Shown: positions 24,084 through 34,021 of the stretch, piece after piece
Numbering within the stretch: the first letter of the stretch is position 1
How the letters are laid out: each line of letters opens with the position of its first letter
IMG/VR virus record: IMGVR_UViG_3300009509_000026
Coordinates: 1 to 51,946 of that record
Length of the DNA stretch: 51,946 nt
From: a virus
Direction: 5' to 3' (one strand)
Notes under the pieces: generated by a model
The model's database searches: none
What the model saw: the letters and a program-made list of their open reading frames with translations, nothing else
What the model was told of the DNA's origin: nothing
Translations under genes and position numbers: made by a program

Positions 24084-26219
24084 ATGTCGTCGAGCCTGAG
24101 CAGCAACCAGGGATCAGCCGCGAACCCACCGCGCCCGAGGTCCTACCCCCTCACGGTCGACCAGCTCAACCGGACGAAGTACTTCGGCCGGGACTTCTTC
24201 ACCTTCTACGACGACATGGTCTACCGCATCCAGACGGTCTTCTTCGAGACCTTCTCGAACTTCATCAACTCCGACCCGGCCATGATGATGGTCGACATGA
24301 CGTGCTGGGCCATGGACCTCCTGAGCTTCTACCTCGACCGGCGGTCCACCGAGGCCTACCTCGCCACCATGCGCGAGCGCAACTCCGTGTCCATCCAGAC
24401 GCGGACGGTCGGCTACAAGATGTACGGCGCGATCCCGGCCACCGTGGACCTCCGGGTGACCCTGGACGAGACGTACGCCTTCGCCGTGACGTACCCGGCC
24501 GGCTTCCAGTGGGAGGACCAGTCGGGCAACATCTGGGAGAGCGTCACGGACCTCACCTTCCTGGCCGGCGAGACCGGCCCGAAGACGGTCACCATCCGCG
24601 AGGGCGAGACCAGGACCGAGACGTTCGTGAGCGACGGGTCCATCAACCAGAGGTTCGAGCTGTCCGTCGCCGAGGACCTGGCCCTGGCGTGGGAGAGCGA
24701 CACGGTCTACGTCGGGGTGACCCTCTGGACGCGCTACGACTTCATCCCGTACGAGAACGCCAACAACTACGAGGCCAACTACAACAGCAAGCCGCCGGCC
24801 ATCGTCTTCGGCGACGGCATCACGGGCAACATCCCGGCGGCGGGCGACACGATCACCGTGTCGTACATCAGGAGCCGGGGGGCGTCCGGCCGCATCCTGG
24901 CCGACAGGATGGACGGGCCGCTGGCCCCCCTCGTCATCGCCGGGACGACCATCAACCAGACGGTCACCAACCTCCTCCCCTCGAGCGGCGGGGACAACGC
25001 GGAGGACCTCAGGAGGGCGAAGGCGCTCGCCCCCACGGTCTACAAGGCGAGGGACGTGAACATCATCCGCGAGGACTACATCGCCAGGGCCACAGCGTAC
25101 GCCTCAAGCGCGTACGGCGCCGTGTCGATGGCCCAGGCCTACTCGCCGAGGAGCGCCGCCGGGGACGTGGAGCTGGCCACGTGCATGGACAAGATCCGCA
25201 ACGGGCTGCTCTACTACACCGGCCTCATCTACACGGAGCTCGTGAAGGCGGTCGGCGACATCCAGCTCGCGGAGTCGTACCTCCTGGGCCTCGACGCCGC
25301 CCTGACGAGCGCCCTCTCGAGCATCACCACGGCCGACGGTGCCTTCACCGACATCTCCACGGAGACCACGGACATCCAGACGGCCGCGAACCTCATGGAG
25401 ACCCACATCCTGGCGCTCGAGGCGGTCCTGGACGCCTCGGTGGCGGCGCTGAACATGACGGCGGGCGAGAGGGCGGCCGCCCAGGCGCAGATCGACCAGA
25501 TCCGCACCAGGAAGTCGGCCATGGAGAGCTCCGCCACGACCATCGACTCCGAGGTGGTGAGCGCGAAGAACGCCCTCTCGTCGGCCACGTCGAGCATCGG
25601 GTCCGCCCAGACGGCTTCGGGGCTGGCCCAGACGAGGATCGGCAACGCCGAGGCCTACATCGTCACTGCCCAGGAGTACGTGACGCACCTGGACGACGAC
25701 GTGAACGAGGGCCTGACGTGCATCTACGACCACGTGGACGACATGCTGGGCGACGACTGCTCGGCGAACCTCGTGGTGGTCCCGATCCTGTCCACGGACG
25801 CGGACGGCTTCTACACGGCTCCCACCCTGAGCCTCATCGACGCGGTCCAGTCCTACCTCGACGGGCGCAAGGAGGTCACGCAGACGGTGAACGTGGTCGA
25901 CGGCAGCTTCTACCTCGTGCCGGCCGACATCACGATCACGCTCGGTGTCCTACGCGGGTACATTGGCGAGGAGATCGTGGCCATCGTCGACAGGAACATC
26001 AGGGCCATCCTGAAGAAGCGCGAGTTCGGCCTCAACCTCTACAAGTCCGAGATCCACGACCAGTGCGACGGGATCGACGGCGTGGACTACTCCAACGTCG
26101 AGATCACGGGGCCGACGACGCACCTGGACTCGAAGGGGAACCTCGTGATCGACGACAAGGAGACGATCACGCTCGGGACGCTGGCCATCGACTACGTGGT
26201 TTCCAACCCCCCGGAGTGA
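24084..26219 (+). CDS. Baseplate wedge protein, gpJ / gp6-like, with large helical insertion
   Basis: 711 residues. The order after gpW and the pattern of YEANYNSKPPAIVFGDGITG, NIPAAGDTITVSYIRSRGAS, then LAPTVYKARDVNIIREDYIA, ending with VNVVDGSFYLVPADITITLG match the gpJ/gp6 wedge family. Between about residues 365 and 560 lies an Ala/Ser/Thr-rich helical insert with heptad character (AALTSALSSITTADGAF, AQAQIDQIRTRKSAMESS), which the family normally lacks. The wedge anchors the fibres. The insert may extend the baseplate arm or bind a fibre. Confidence 0.82.
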   Translation: MSSSLSSNQGSAANPPRPRSYPLTVDQLNRTKYFGRDFFTFYDDMVYRIQTVFFETFSNFINSDPAMMMVDMTCWAMDLLSFYLDRRSTEAYLATMRERNSVSIQTRTVGYKMYGAIPATVDLRVTLDETYAFAVTYPAGFQWEDQSGNIWESVTDLTFLAGETGPKTVTIREGETRTETFVSDGSINQRFELSVAEDLALAWESDTVYVGVTLWTRYDFIPYENANNYEANYNSKPPAIVFGDGITGNIPAAGDTITVSYIRSRGASGRILADRMDGPLAPLVIAGTTINQTVTNLLPSSGGDNAEDLRRAKALAPTVYKARDVNIIREDYIARATAYASSAYGAVSMAQAYSPRSAAGDVELATCMDKIRNGLLYYTGLIYTELVKAVGDIQLAESYLLGLDAALTSALSSITTADGAFTDISTETTDIQTAANLMETHILALEAVLDASVAALNMTAGERAAAQAQIDQIRTRKSAMESSATTIDSEVVSAKNALSSATSSIGSAQTASGLAQTRIGNAEAYIVTAQEYVTHLDDDVNEGLTCIYDHVDDMLGDDCSANLVVVPILSTDADGFYTAPTLSLIDAVQSYLDGRKEVTQTVNVVDGSFYLVPADITITLGVLRGYIGEEIVAIVDRNIRAILKKREFGLNLYKSEIHDQCDGIDGVDYSNVEITGPTTHLDSKGNLVIDDKETITLGTLAIDYVVSNPPE

Positions 26220-26227
26220 GGTAAGAG

Positions 26228-29200
26228 ATGCCCGAAACCCCACGCATGAAGCTCCCCTACCCGAACAAGGACGCCACCGACTGGTTCGACCAGATGGCGA
26301 CCTTCTTCAGGGCCGTGGACTCTCACACCTACGCCCACCGAGAGGACCGGAACACGGTCATGTACTCGACGGCGACCTGGAGCTGGGACGCCGGCACGGG
26401 CCTCCTCTCCTGGGACGACGCCTTCTGGGTCACGGGCGCCCAGACGGGGGGACGCTGGAAGGTGGCGGCCGGCAGCCTCACCATCCAGGACGGCTACATG
26501 ATGGTCGTGGCGATCCCGCGCTACCCCCAGCAGGAGGACGTGGTCACGGACGTCCAGGCGAGGGCCGCGTGCGAGCAGACGGACGAGGGCTTCGTCGTGT
26601 GCGTCAGGAAGGGGGCCAACCTCTACTTCCGCACCGGCGTCATGGTGTCGAGCGGCTCGAGCGTCAACATCTTCAACGTCTTCGGGGGCGGGGCCCCGGC
26701 CGGGAACGTCCAGGAGCACCAACAGCACATGCACGACAACGGGATCGTGCGGTCCAGCACGTCGGGGACGGCCCTCGACGTCTCCGTCACGGACGGCGGA
26801 GGAGCGGCCGACGACACGCTGGACGTCGCGGCGATCCCGGGCGGAGACTACGCCTACGTGAACGGCAAGCAGCGGACGGAGCCGTCGGCCCCGTTCTCGT
26901 ACACCAACCCGACGCCGGCGGCCAACGAGGTGCGCCTCTACCGATCCATCCTGTCGGACATCGGCGACCCCCTCATCCAGCAGAGGGCGTCGTACACGCA
27001 GCCCGCCGCGCTGGACCCGTTCCAGCTGGTGAACTGCTCGAGGGGCATCGGGGCTGGGGCGAGGAACGTCGTCTTCACCACCGTCGTGGCGGGCAGCTCG
27101 TGGGAGGTCAGGTTCGACGGGGGCCCGAGGCTCCTCGTGACCTCGACGGCCACACCGGACGGACCGGTGCGCCTCTGGAGCCAGGACGGGGTCGGCTGGA
27201 TCGACCTCTACTTCGAGGCCGGCTTCGACTGGACCAAGGTGGACATCGGCGGCCCCCACACCGTCATCGTCACCTTCGCCCCTGAGATCGACGAGGGCGA
27301 CGTCCTCGCCCTCGGCACGGCCGTGGTGCGCCTCGTGGGGGGCTGGGTGACCTGGGGGTACGGAACCACCAAGGAGGTCGTGGACGAGCGCCAGTGGGGC
27401 AACCTCGGCCTCCACGGGGTCAAGGACGACCTGCTCGCGTCCATCGCCGAGAGGGCGGCCGTCAACGGGCTCACCGGCGTCGTGTTCGACAGGAAGGCGG
27501 GGTGGTCCGGGCGCACGAGCGGGACCCCCGCGCCCCTGGCGGAGTGGCCAGAGCGGAACTTCGGGCTGACCTACTCGTCGCCCAACATGACCGTCCAGGG
27601 CGGCAAGCTGTTCGTGGCCGGCGAGGTGCTCGAGGTCCAGTCGGCGACGCTGGTCCTGAGCCTCACGATCCCGGGCCAGGACTACTACCTCTGGTGGGAC
27701 AGGTCGGACGGGACCCTCAAGATCACGGCCGAGAGCGCCTTCCCGGCCATGTCGGACGGGACCCAGAACCCCCTCGCGTGGATCCTCGGAGGCACGGACG
27801 AGCTCCAGGACTACGTCCAGACGTGGATCGACAAGCCCACGCGGGGCGTCCCGCTGTACGTCTTCCAGCGGGGCGGCGCGGACACCCAGATCGCCGAGGA
27901 CACCCTCTGCGACCTCAGGCGCAACGTCACCAAGGCCGCCCTGAAGGACCACGTCAGCGTCGGATTCAGGGCCGACTGGATGACGGCGAGCTTCCAGGCC
28001 TTCAGCAACGTGCCCGACATCAACCAGACGGAGGCGGAGTTCGGGTGCCTCGACGCCGCCTTCCGGTACATCAACGCCGTCCCGCACGAGCTCGGCGGGG
28101 GCGACTACCCCGGCTCGGGGAGGCTCGAGGGCCGCGTCGTGTCCGTGTGCGGGTACACGGAGGAGCGGAGGACCCTGGTGGTGCCCGCCGGGACGATCGT
28201 GCAAGGCTCCGGGTTCGCCACCATCGGCTTCGGACCCAACGCCAAGGCGGTGACCTTCTCGCCGACGGGGGGGTCCCCACGCGACAAGGAGGCCATGCTC
28301 TGGGTCGGGGCGACCTCGTCCCTGAGGAACCTCTACGTCGTGTGCGACACGGCCACCACGACGAGGGCCGCGGTCGCGCTCGACGGACAGGGCAACGGGG
28401 CCAGCATCTCAGGGGAGACGCGCCTCGAGGGGTGCTTCATCTACAGCTCGGGGGCCATCGGGGTCATCGGGCAGAGGATCGGAGGAGGCGCGGGGCCCTA
28501 CCGGCCCCACGTCCACATCACGCGCTGCACCATCATCGCCACCGACGAGCACTCCCTCGGGGTCCCGGCGTACGGTCTGTACGGCGTCTACGACCTGGAC
28601 GGCGTCCTCATCAAGGACTCGACCATCTACGGGGACGACGTGGGAATGGACGTCGGCAACGAGCTGACGACCAGTGAGATCTCGCAGAGCCTCGTGTCGG
28701 CCTACAAGATCTTCGGGGGGACCGGAGTCTCGTGGCCGACCGGGACCGGGATCAGGGCGCCCCTGGTGACCAACTTCACCATGAGGGACTCCTGGGTCAG
28801 GACCCAGCACCGGCAGGCGGTGAGCCTCGGCGGGGGTGGCAAGCCAGACGAGAACGTGCTTCTCAAGGGGTGCGTCTTCGTCGGCGACAACCTGAGCGGC
28901 AGTGGCGCGAACAAGGGCACCTTCATAAGTAGCAGGGCGGAGCCAGAGGTGATCCGGGACTGCTGGATCCAGGGCCCCACGCTGGACATCACGGAGTCGC
29001 AGTTCAACCTCGTCGGGATGGGGGGCGCCGGCGAAACCAAGTTCATCGACAACGTCTGCTACGCCCCGGGCGACGCCTTCGCGTGGGACAACGGCCTCTA
29101 CATCAACGCCTCGGACGGAGAGGCCATCGTCAAGGGCAACATCATCGAGGGACCCGCGTACAACCCGGCGAACGGCGGCCTCGGCGTCGGGATCGACATC

Positions 29201-30970
29201 GACGGGAAGCTGGTCGTGCGCGTGGATCACAACACCGTCTACTACTGGGCGGGCATCGGGATCGACGTGGGGACGGCCTTCGGCTACGACGTCGTGGTCG
29301 AGAAGAACCACGTGGACGGCGGGGGCGCGGGCAACGGCATCCGCGCCATCGGCGAAATCCTCGGCAACGTCGTCCAGAACCTGCGGAGCTGGGGGATCGA
29401 CACCTTCTCCAACAGCCACGCCAAGGACAACTTCGTCTGGAACGTCGAGCACTCCGCCCAGAGGATCGAGGGCACCTTCTTCTTCAACGAGTACGGAGCA
29501 TGGGGGATCCGCTACTACGTCCGCGGAATCGAGACCGAGATCTCGGACCTCGACGTGAGCGAGAACCAGATCCGCAACGTCAGGTGCAAGGTGGAGGAGG
29601 CCGCGTCCCCGTGGCCCGACCTCTGCTGCGGGATCGGCCCGCAGAAGGACTTCTCGGACAGCAAGGCCCTCAGCATGAGGTGCCGCTTCGACCAGAACGA
29701 CATCTACGTGGTGGACAGCGACAAGACGGTCATGACGAACATCGAGTGCTACGGCATCTGCCTCTCGCACCCGAGCAAGTCCATCTCCTGCGACGGCAAC
29801 ATCATCGAGTACGTCGGCGGGGGCACCACCTACGTGCCGGCGTGCTACGGCATCGGGGTGCTCCAAGGGCCGAACTTCTTCCTCGTCGAGATGACGTCCT
29901 TCTCGTTCTGCAACAACGAGATCATGGCGGTGACCGCAATCGACACGGCCATCGGCATCTACGCCGGGTCGGGCTCGAAGGTGACCATCAACGAGAACGA
30001 CATCACGGAGGTGCTGGTCGACACGATCCTCGGGACCATGGGTGCCTACATCGCCTACCAGGACAACTCTGGGGGCATGCTGCTCCCCTTCCCCAACGAC
30101 GGCATCCACGTCTGCGACAACGAAATCGGCACCGGCTCAGAGTACGCCTTCGCTGGGCTGGTCATGTACGGCATCTACATCAACCAGACCGACGTCGAGA
30201 TCAACAACATCGAGGTCGTCGGAAACGAGTTCAGCTCCATCGCCAATATGGCGGCCGGGACGGTCATCAGCATCACGTCGGACGGCTCCAACCGCCTCGT
30301 GAAGGACAACCAGATGATGACGGTGGCCCCGAACCTCCCGGCCTACGGGATCAGGGTCGCCGGCTTCCTCGCCAACGGCGGGGCGCCCGTCAATGTGGAG
30401 GTGAGCGAGAACCAGGCCGACGGGGAGTTCACGGACGTCTTCATCTGGGTCTACCAGTCAGCCGTGGTCACCGTGGCGGAGAACCAGCAGGCGGGCTTCA
30501 GCGACGACGTGGCCTACGGCGACGGGATCCTCGTGCAGGAGTGCCAGAGGATCGACGTACACGACAACAACCTCCTCAACGTGACGCCGGCGCAGAACTT
30601 GGCCCTCATCCGCATCAGGGACTGCCTCAGCGGGTCGGTCCACGACAACATCCTGAGGGGACGGCTCCCGGCGGCGGCGAGGATCGACTCGCTCCGCTTC
30701 GAGGACACAGGGGCTGGGCCACTTCCCACGTGCGACGACCTCCACATCCACGACAACAAGATCTTCCCCATCAACGGCGGAGTGGCCGGTCCTCCGTACG
30801 AGATCGGCTTCTACCCGGGGGCCAACCCGGCGGCCTTCGGCACGGACATGACGATCTGGGCCAACGTCTTCGGGGCCGGGGGCGTGGCGGGGACGGAGAA
30901 CTTCACGGGTAGCGCGTGGTACGTGGCCGCGCCGGCGGCCAACAACTGGGACGGAACGATCTTCAAGTAG
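26228..30970 (+). CDS. Giant tailspike / fibre protein with right-handed beta-helix
   Basis: 1580 residues. The N-terminal 600 residues are beta-rich and probably bind the baseplate (start MPETPRMKLPYPNKDATDWF). From about residue 610 to 1560 there are dozens of short beta-coil turns with recurring N-x-I, H-x-N and G-I patterns such as VSENQIRNVRC, INENDITEV and VHDNNLLNV, the signature of a parallel beta-helix as in pectate lyase-like tailspikes. Such proteins bind or cut host surface polysaccharide. Catalytic residues cannot be named from sequence. It is followed by two small genes that may be fibre chaperones. Confidence 0.85.
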   Translation: MPETPRMKLPYPNKDATDWFDQMATFFRAVDSHTYAHREDRNTVMYSTATWSWDAGTGLLSWDDAFWVTGAQTGGRWKVAAGSLTIQDGYMMVVAIPRYPQQEDVVTDVQARAACEQTDEGFVVCVRKGANLYFRTGVMVSSGSSVNIFNVFGGGAPAGNVQEHQQHMHDNGIVRSSTSGTALDVSVTDGGGAADDTLDVAAIPGGDYAYVNGKQRTEPSAPFSYTNPTPAANEVRLYRSILSDIGDPLIQQRASYTQPAALDPFQLVNCSRGIGAGARNVVFTTVVAGSSWEVRFDGGPRLLVTSTATPDGPVRLWSQDGVGWIDLYFEAGFDWTKVDIGGPHTVIVTFAPEIDEGDVLALGTAVVRLVGGWVTWGYGTTKEVVDERQWGNLGLHGVKDDLLASIAERAAVNGLTGVVFDRKAGWSGRTSGTPAPLAEWPERNFGLTYSSPNMTVQGGKLFVAGEVLEVQSATLVLSLTIPGQDYYLWWDRSDGTLKITAESAFPAMSDGTQNPLAWILGGTDELQDYVQTWIDKPTRGVPLYVFQRGGADTQIAEDTLCDLRRNVTKAALKDHVSVGFRADWMTASFQAFSNVPDINQTEAEFGCLDAAFRYINAVPHELGGGDYPGSGRLEGRVVSVCGYTEERRTLVVPAGTIVQGSGFATIGFGPNAKAVTFSPTGGSPRDKEAMLWVGATSSLRNLYVVCDTATTTRAAVALDGQGNGASISGETRLEGCFIYSSGAIGVIGQRIGGGAGPYRPHVHITRCTIIATDEHSLGVPAYGLYGVYDLDGVLIKDSTIYGDDVGMDVGNELTTSEISQSLVSAYKIFGGTGVSWPTGTGIRAPLVTNFTMRDSWVRTQHRQAVSLGGGGKPDENVLLKGCVFVGDNLSGSGANKGTFISSRAEPEVIRDCWIQGPTLDITESQFNLVGMGGAGETKFIDNVCYAPGDAFAWDNGLYINASDGEAIVKGNIIEGPAYNPANGGLGVGIDIDGKLVVRVDHNTVYYWAGIGIDVGTAFGYDVVVEKNHVDGGGAGNGIRAIGEILGNVVQNLRSWGIDTFSNSHAKDNFVWNVEHSAQRIEGTFFFNEYGAWGIRYYVRGIETEISDLDVSENQIRNVRCKVEEAASPWPDLCCGIGPQKDFSDSKALSMRCRFDQNDIYVVDSDKTVMTNIECYGICLSHPSKSISCDGNIIEYVGGGTTYVPACYGIGVLQGPNFFLVEMTSFSFCNNEIMAVTAIDTAIGIYAGSGSKVTINENDITEVLVDTILGTMGAYIAYQDNSGGMLLPFPNDGIHVCDNEIGTGSEYAFAGLVMYGIYINQTDVEINNIEVVGNEFSSIANMAAGTVISITSDGSNRLVKDNQMMTVAPNLPAYGIRVAGFLANGGAPVNVEVSENQADGEFTDVFIWVYQSAVVTVAENQQAGFSDDVAYGDGILVQECQRIDVHDNNLLNVTPAQNLALIRIRDCLSGSVHDNILRGRLPAAARIDSLRFEDTGAGPLPTCDDLHIHDNKIFPINGGVAGPPYEIGFYPGANPAAFGTDMTIWANVFGAGGVAGTENFTGSAWYVAAPAANNWDGTIFK

Positions 30971-30978
30971 GAGTGGCC

Positions 30979-31230
30979 ATGAAGGTGCATGTCAAGAACG
31001 AGGAGAACAGGAAACTGACGCTCCCATGGCCATTCAAGGCTGAGATCGTGAGGGGGGGCTCGAGCATCTTCGAGTTCGAGGACTCTGGGCACCACGTGGC
31101 TCCCCTTCTCTCCATCGTCGCCCTGCTCCAGTCCAAGGGGACGGTTTCGGTGAAGGTCTTCCGGGGGGACCCCCAGAAGGAGTACAAGGTATCTGGAACG
31201 GGGGCCTTCCCGAGGCTCCAGGAGGTGTGA
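30979..31230 (+). CDS. Small hypothetical protein after the tailspike
   Basis: 83 residues from ATG 30979 (GGAGTGGCC before it). The beta-like sequence KVHVKNEENRKLTLPWP and TVSVKVFRGDPQKEYKV suggests a compact beta-domain. It could be a tailspike cap or chaperone by position. An upstream in-frame codon at 30916 would overlap the tailspike gene and is not used. Confidence 0.6.
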   Translation: MKVHVKNEENRKLTLPWPFKAEIVRGGSSIFEFEDSGHHVAPLLSIVALLQSKGTVSVKVFRGDPQKEYKVSGTGAFPRLQEV

Positions 31231-31231
31231 G

Positions 31232-31672
31232 ATGCCGACCGTGGAGAAGGGCGACCTGACCATGCTGGGCGGACGCTACTGCGAGATGCTGGGCCCGTGG
31301 TTCGACTCCAACTTCGGGGAGTCGGCGGACGAGTCGGCCATGGTCCAGAAGGCCGCCGAGGACGGCTACGTGGACGCGGTGGTGGAGTACATCAGGACGG
31401 TCCTGCTCGAGGAGGACACCCCGGGCAGGTGCGTCCTCGCGCTCGCCAGCCTCCCGGCCACCGAGGACGACGCCTGGAAGTCCATCGTCGACGAGGCCAA
31501 CGAGCCGACCCCGGACGTCCAGAAGATCCGCTCCCTGAGCTCAGGGTGGCCCCACGACAACCACTTCGCCAGGCAGGCGGTGAGCATCGCCAAGGTGGCC
31601 ATCGAGACGCAGGAAGAGGCGGCGAGGCCGGGGCACTGGGTCGACTTCATCGAGGCCGCGAGGTCGGCATGA
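31232..31672 (+). CDS. Small hypothetical protein after the tailspike
   Basis: 146 residues starting MPTVEKGDLTMLGGRYCE, one base after the previous stop. It is mostly helical and acidic (DESAMVQKAAEDGYVDAVVE). Its stop overlaps the start of the next gene (ATGA). No family is recognised. A tail-fibre assembly role is possible from position. Confidence 0.6.
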   Translation: MPTVEKGDLTMLGGRYCEMLGPWFDSNFGESADESAMVQKAAEDGYVDAVVEYIRTVLLEEDTPGRCVLALASLPATEDDAWKSIVDEANEPTPDVQKIRSLSSGWPHDNHFARQAVSIAKVAIETQEEAARPGHWVDFIEAARSA

Positions 31673-32160
31673 CCGAGGAAAGGAAGACCATCGTGAACGG
31701 GAAGGTGAGCCTGAAGTCCGTGGCGACCATCGCGAGCCTCGTGGTCATGCTGGGTGGCGTCATCGGCTCGTACTACAAGGGCCAGCTGGACAGGGAGAGA
31801 GACTTCTACGAGTTCCGGCTGGAGCTCCAGAAGGAGCGCGACGAGGAGAGAAGCGTCGCGCAAGAGGAGCGCCTGGCCCTGATGGCCCAGATCGACGTCC
31901 TCAAGCTGTCCCTCGAGCAGCTCCGGGACTGGACGGACGACTCCTTCGGGACGGTCACCTCGGTCATGGACGACCCCGTGCGCGAGCACGAGTACACCTT
32001 CCACCCGAAGACGAAGCCAGGGGTGGGGCCACAGCCGACCACGTTCGAGATCAAGCTCGACAAGCTCCCGGACGCGCCGGAGCAGAAGGTCATGCCCACC
32101 CCAGACGATTTCGGCATGATGATGAAGAAGAAGAAGGAAATGGCCGCCGCGGGCCACTGA
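31669..32160 (+). CDS. Membrane-anchored coiled-coil protein
   Basis: 163 residues. A single transmembrane helix near residues 17-37 (SVATIASLVVMLGGVIGS) is followed by a charged coiled coil (about 40-95; RERDFYEFRLELQKERDEE). The end is Pro- and Lys-rich (MMMKKKKEMAAAGH). The layout resembles inner-membrane spanins or membrane-bound tail factors, but no outer-membrane partner is adjacent. It is translationally coupled to the gene before it. Confidence 0.58.
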   Translation: MTEERKTIVNGKVSLKSVATIASLVVMLGGVIGSYYKGQLDRERDFYEFRLELQKERDEERSVAQEERLALMAQIDVLKLSLEQLRDWTDDSFGTVTSVMDDPVREHEYTFHPKTKPGVGPQPTTFEIKLDKLPDAPEQKVMPTPDDFGMMMKKKKEMAAAGH

Positions 32161-32170
32161 GGAGGACGAT

Positions 32171-34021
32171 ATGGGCTTCCAGACCAACCTGTTCTCGAAC
32201 AACGCTGCGAAGATCCGCTGGGTGGAGACGTACACCTCGGACGGTCTGAACCGAAAGGCCGTCGCCGAGAGCAAGGGCATCGTCCGCGGGTTCGAGCTCG
32301 CGGCCCAGTCGCCCGCGTCCCCGACCCAGTTCCGGCTCCTCGCCGACTCCGCCAGGGGCGACAACGTGGCGGTTCTGGTCAACGCCAACGGCTTCGCCAT
32401 CACGATCATAGTCGACAACGACATCGTGGTGGACATGGGGGCGGCCGGGGCCGCGGTGGGGACGTACTGGATCTGCCTCCACTACGAGTACATCGTGGGA
32501 GGGCCGCAGGACCAGCCGAGGATCGTCGTCCTCACGGCCGCGGACATGGCGGCCGCCCCGTACGTCGGGAACGTGGTCGTGCTCGGGTGGATCAACTACA
32601 ACGGGGCCACCAACCTCGACCCGCACCCGGTGGCCGGGATCCCCAACCTGGGCGTGACCAACTACGGGCTCATCACGGGTGGAAGCCCGGCCTTCATGAG
32701 GGAGATCGCCCGCCAGTTCGAGAGCAAGGGCAGGATCCCGTGGCAGAGCATGATCCGCTTCGGAAGGGCCGACGAGTACATGGGCAAGGTCGCCTCGGGC
32801 TTCGCGGCCACCTTCGACTGGAAGCAGGCGCAGCCCGCGTTCCTCACGGCCGGCAAGGGGTTCATGCTCCTGTCCGAGACGGACCCCTACGAGGGGGACA
32901 CCCACTTCGAGGTGGACATGCAGGGGGACGGCGGGGCCAGCCCGGACGCCTTCCTGTTCCACAAGTCCATCACGAAGGTGAAGGCGGGGGACATCATCAA
33001 GTTCTCCATGCACTACAAGGTCCCGGCAGCCGTCGGAGCCGGCCTCGGCGGCTGGAGCATCGGGATGGGGATCATGTACCTCGACAAGGACGGGAACATG
33101 ATCACGGTGGGGGGGGCGGCCGCCAACCTCCTGGCGTTCGACGCCACCGGGGCCGCGACCCCGAGCTACACGTACATCGAGAACGAGGTCCACGTCATCG
33201 GCAACCGCAACATCGCGTACGCGGTGCCGTTCCTCAGGATCCTCCACTTCGACACGGCTCTCGCCCCGAAGCTGTTCTACTTCGACGACATCAGGTGCGA
33301 GCTGCTCGACGGGGATGGCCCCGAGGTGGACGAGGTCCCGGACGACGAGGAGCACGTGATGCAGCCCGTGAGGTCGTCCGTCCTGACCATCGCGGACTGG
33401 GTCTGGGACTCCATCACGCCGACGCAGGTCATCCCCATCGCGTGGGAGCTGTACGCCGAGGGGGCCACGCCGTACCCGGCGGCGGGGACGGCCGGGAGGG
33501 CGAGGACGCTCGAGATCGTCAGGAGGGCTGGCCCGGCGGGGCCGCCGTGGCCGCTCATCTCGCTGGAGACGTTCTCCGCCTTCAAGTCGGGCCTCGCGCC
33601 CACCGGGTCCGGCTCGAGGCACAGGCACGCCCTCTTCCAGCAGAACACGCCGAGGGCCTGGGCGACGCTCAGGTGGAACGGGGCCAACTTCGCCTACGCG
33701 GACCTCTACGGCTTCGACACGGCCGCCGGCATCGTACACGTGGGGCCCGGGATCTTCCTTCTCCAGTTCGACAACGACGAGGACGCCAACGAGTGGATCC
33801 AGGACGCGAACTACGCCGTGACGTTCGGGGTCCTGACGCCCCCCGCCGTCGTGGGGCCGACGCTGGACTTGATCTTCCCCTCAGCCGTCGTCAAGACGGT
33901 GGGGCCGCCGGCCACGCTGCAGATCAAGACGTGGAGGCTCGCCGCGGGACCCGCCTTCAACGAGGCCGACCCGCTCATCGTCAACACGGAAGTCATGCTT
34001 CAGGTCTTCGCGGCTGACTGA
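32171..34021 (+). CDS. Tail/baseplate structural protein
   Basis: 616 residues starting MGFQTNLFSNNAAKIRWVE. It is beta-rich throughout, with an N-terminal domain (GDNVAVLVNANGFAITIIVD) and a middle resembling a carbohydrate-binding-type beta-sandwich (FLFHKSITKVKAGDIIKFSM, YFDDIRCELLDGDG). It lies between the tailspike set and the gpI-like gene and overlaps the latter by one base (TGATG). It is likely a baseplate or fibre component. No exact family is assigned. Confidence 0.62.
   Translation: MGFQTNLFSNNAAKIRWVETYTSDGLNRKAVAESKGIVRGFELAAQSPASPTQFRLLADSARGDNVAVLVNANGFAITIIVDNDIVVDMGAAGAAVGTYWICLHYEYIVGGPQDQPRIVVLTAADMAAAPYVGNVVVLGWINYNGATNLDPHPVAGIPNLGVTNYGLITGGSPAFMREIARQFESKGRIPWQSMIRFGRADEYMGKVASGFAATFDWKQAQPAFLTAGKGFMLLSETDPYEGDTHFEVDMQGDGGASPDAFLFHKSITKVKAGDIIKFSMHYKVPAAVGAGLGGWSIGMGIMYLDKDGNMITVGGAAANLLAFDATGAATPSYTYIENEVHVIGNRNIAYAVPFLRILHFDTALAPKLFYFDDIRCELLDGDGPEVDEVPDDEEHVMQPVRSSVLTIADWVWDSITPTQVIPIAWELYAEGATPYPAAGTAGRARTLEIVRRAGPAGPPWPLISLETFSAFKSGLAPTGSGSRHRHALFQQNTPRAWATLRWNGANFAYADLYGFDTAAGIVHVGPGIFLLQFDNDEDANEWIQDANYAVTFGVLTPPAVVGPTLDLIFPSAVVKTVGPPATLQIKTWRLAAGPAFNEADPLIVNTEVMLQVFAAD

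Noticed and set aside
26192-28204. Long minus-strand ORF opposite the tailspike
   Set aside because: Shadow frame with a low-complexity Arg/His/Val-rich product and no start signals.
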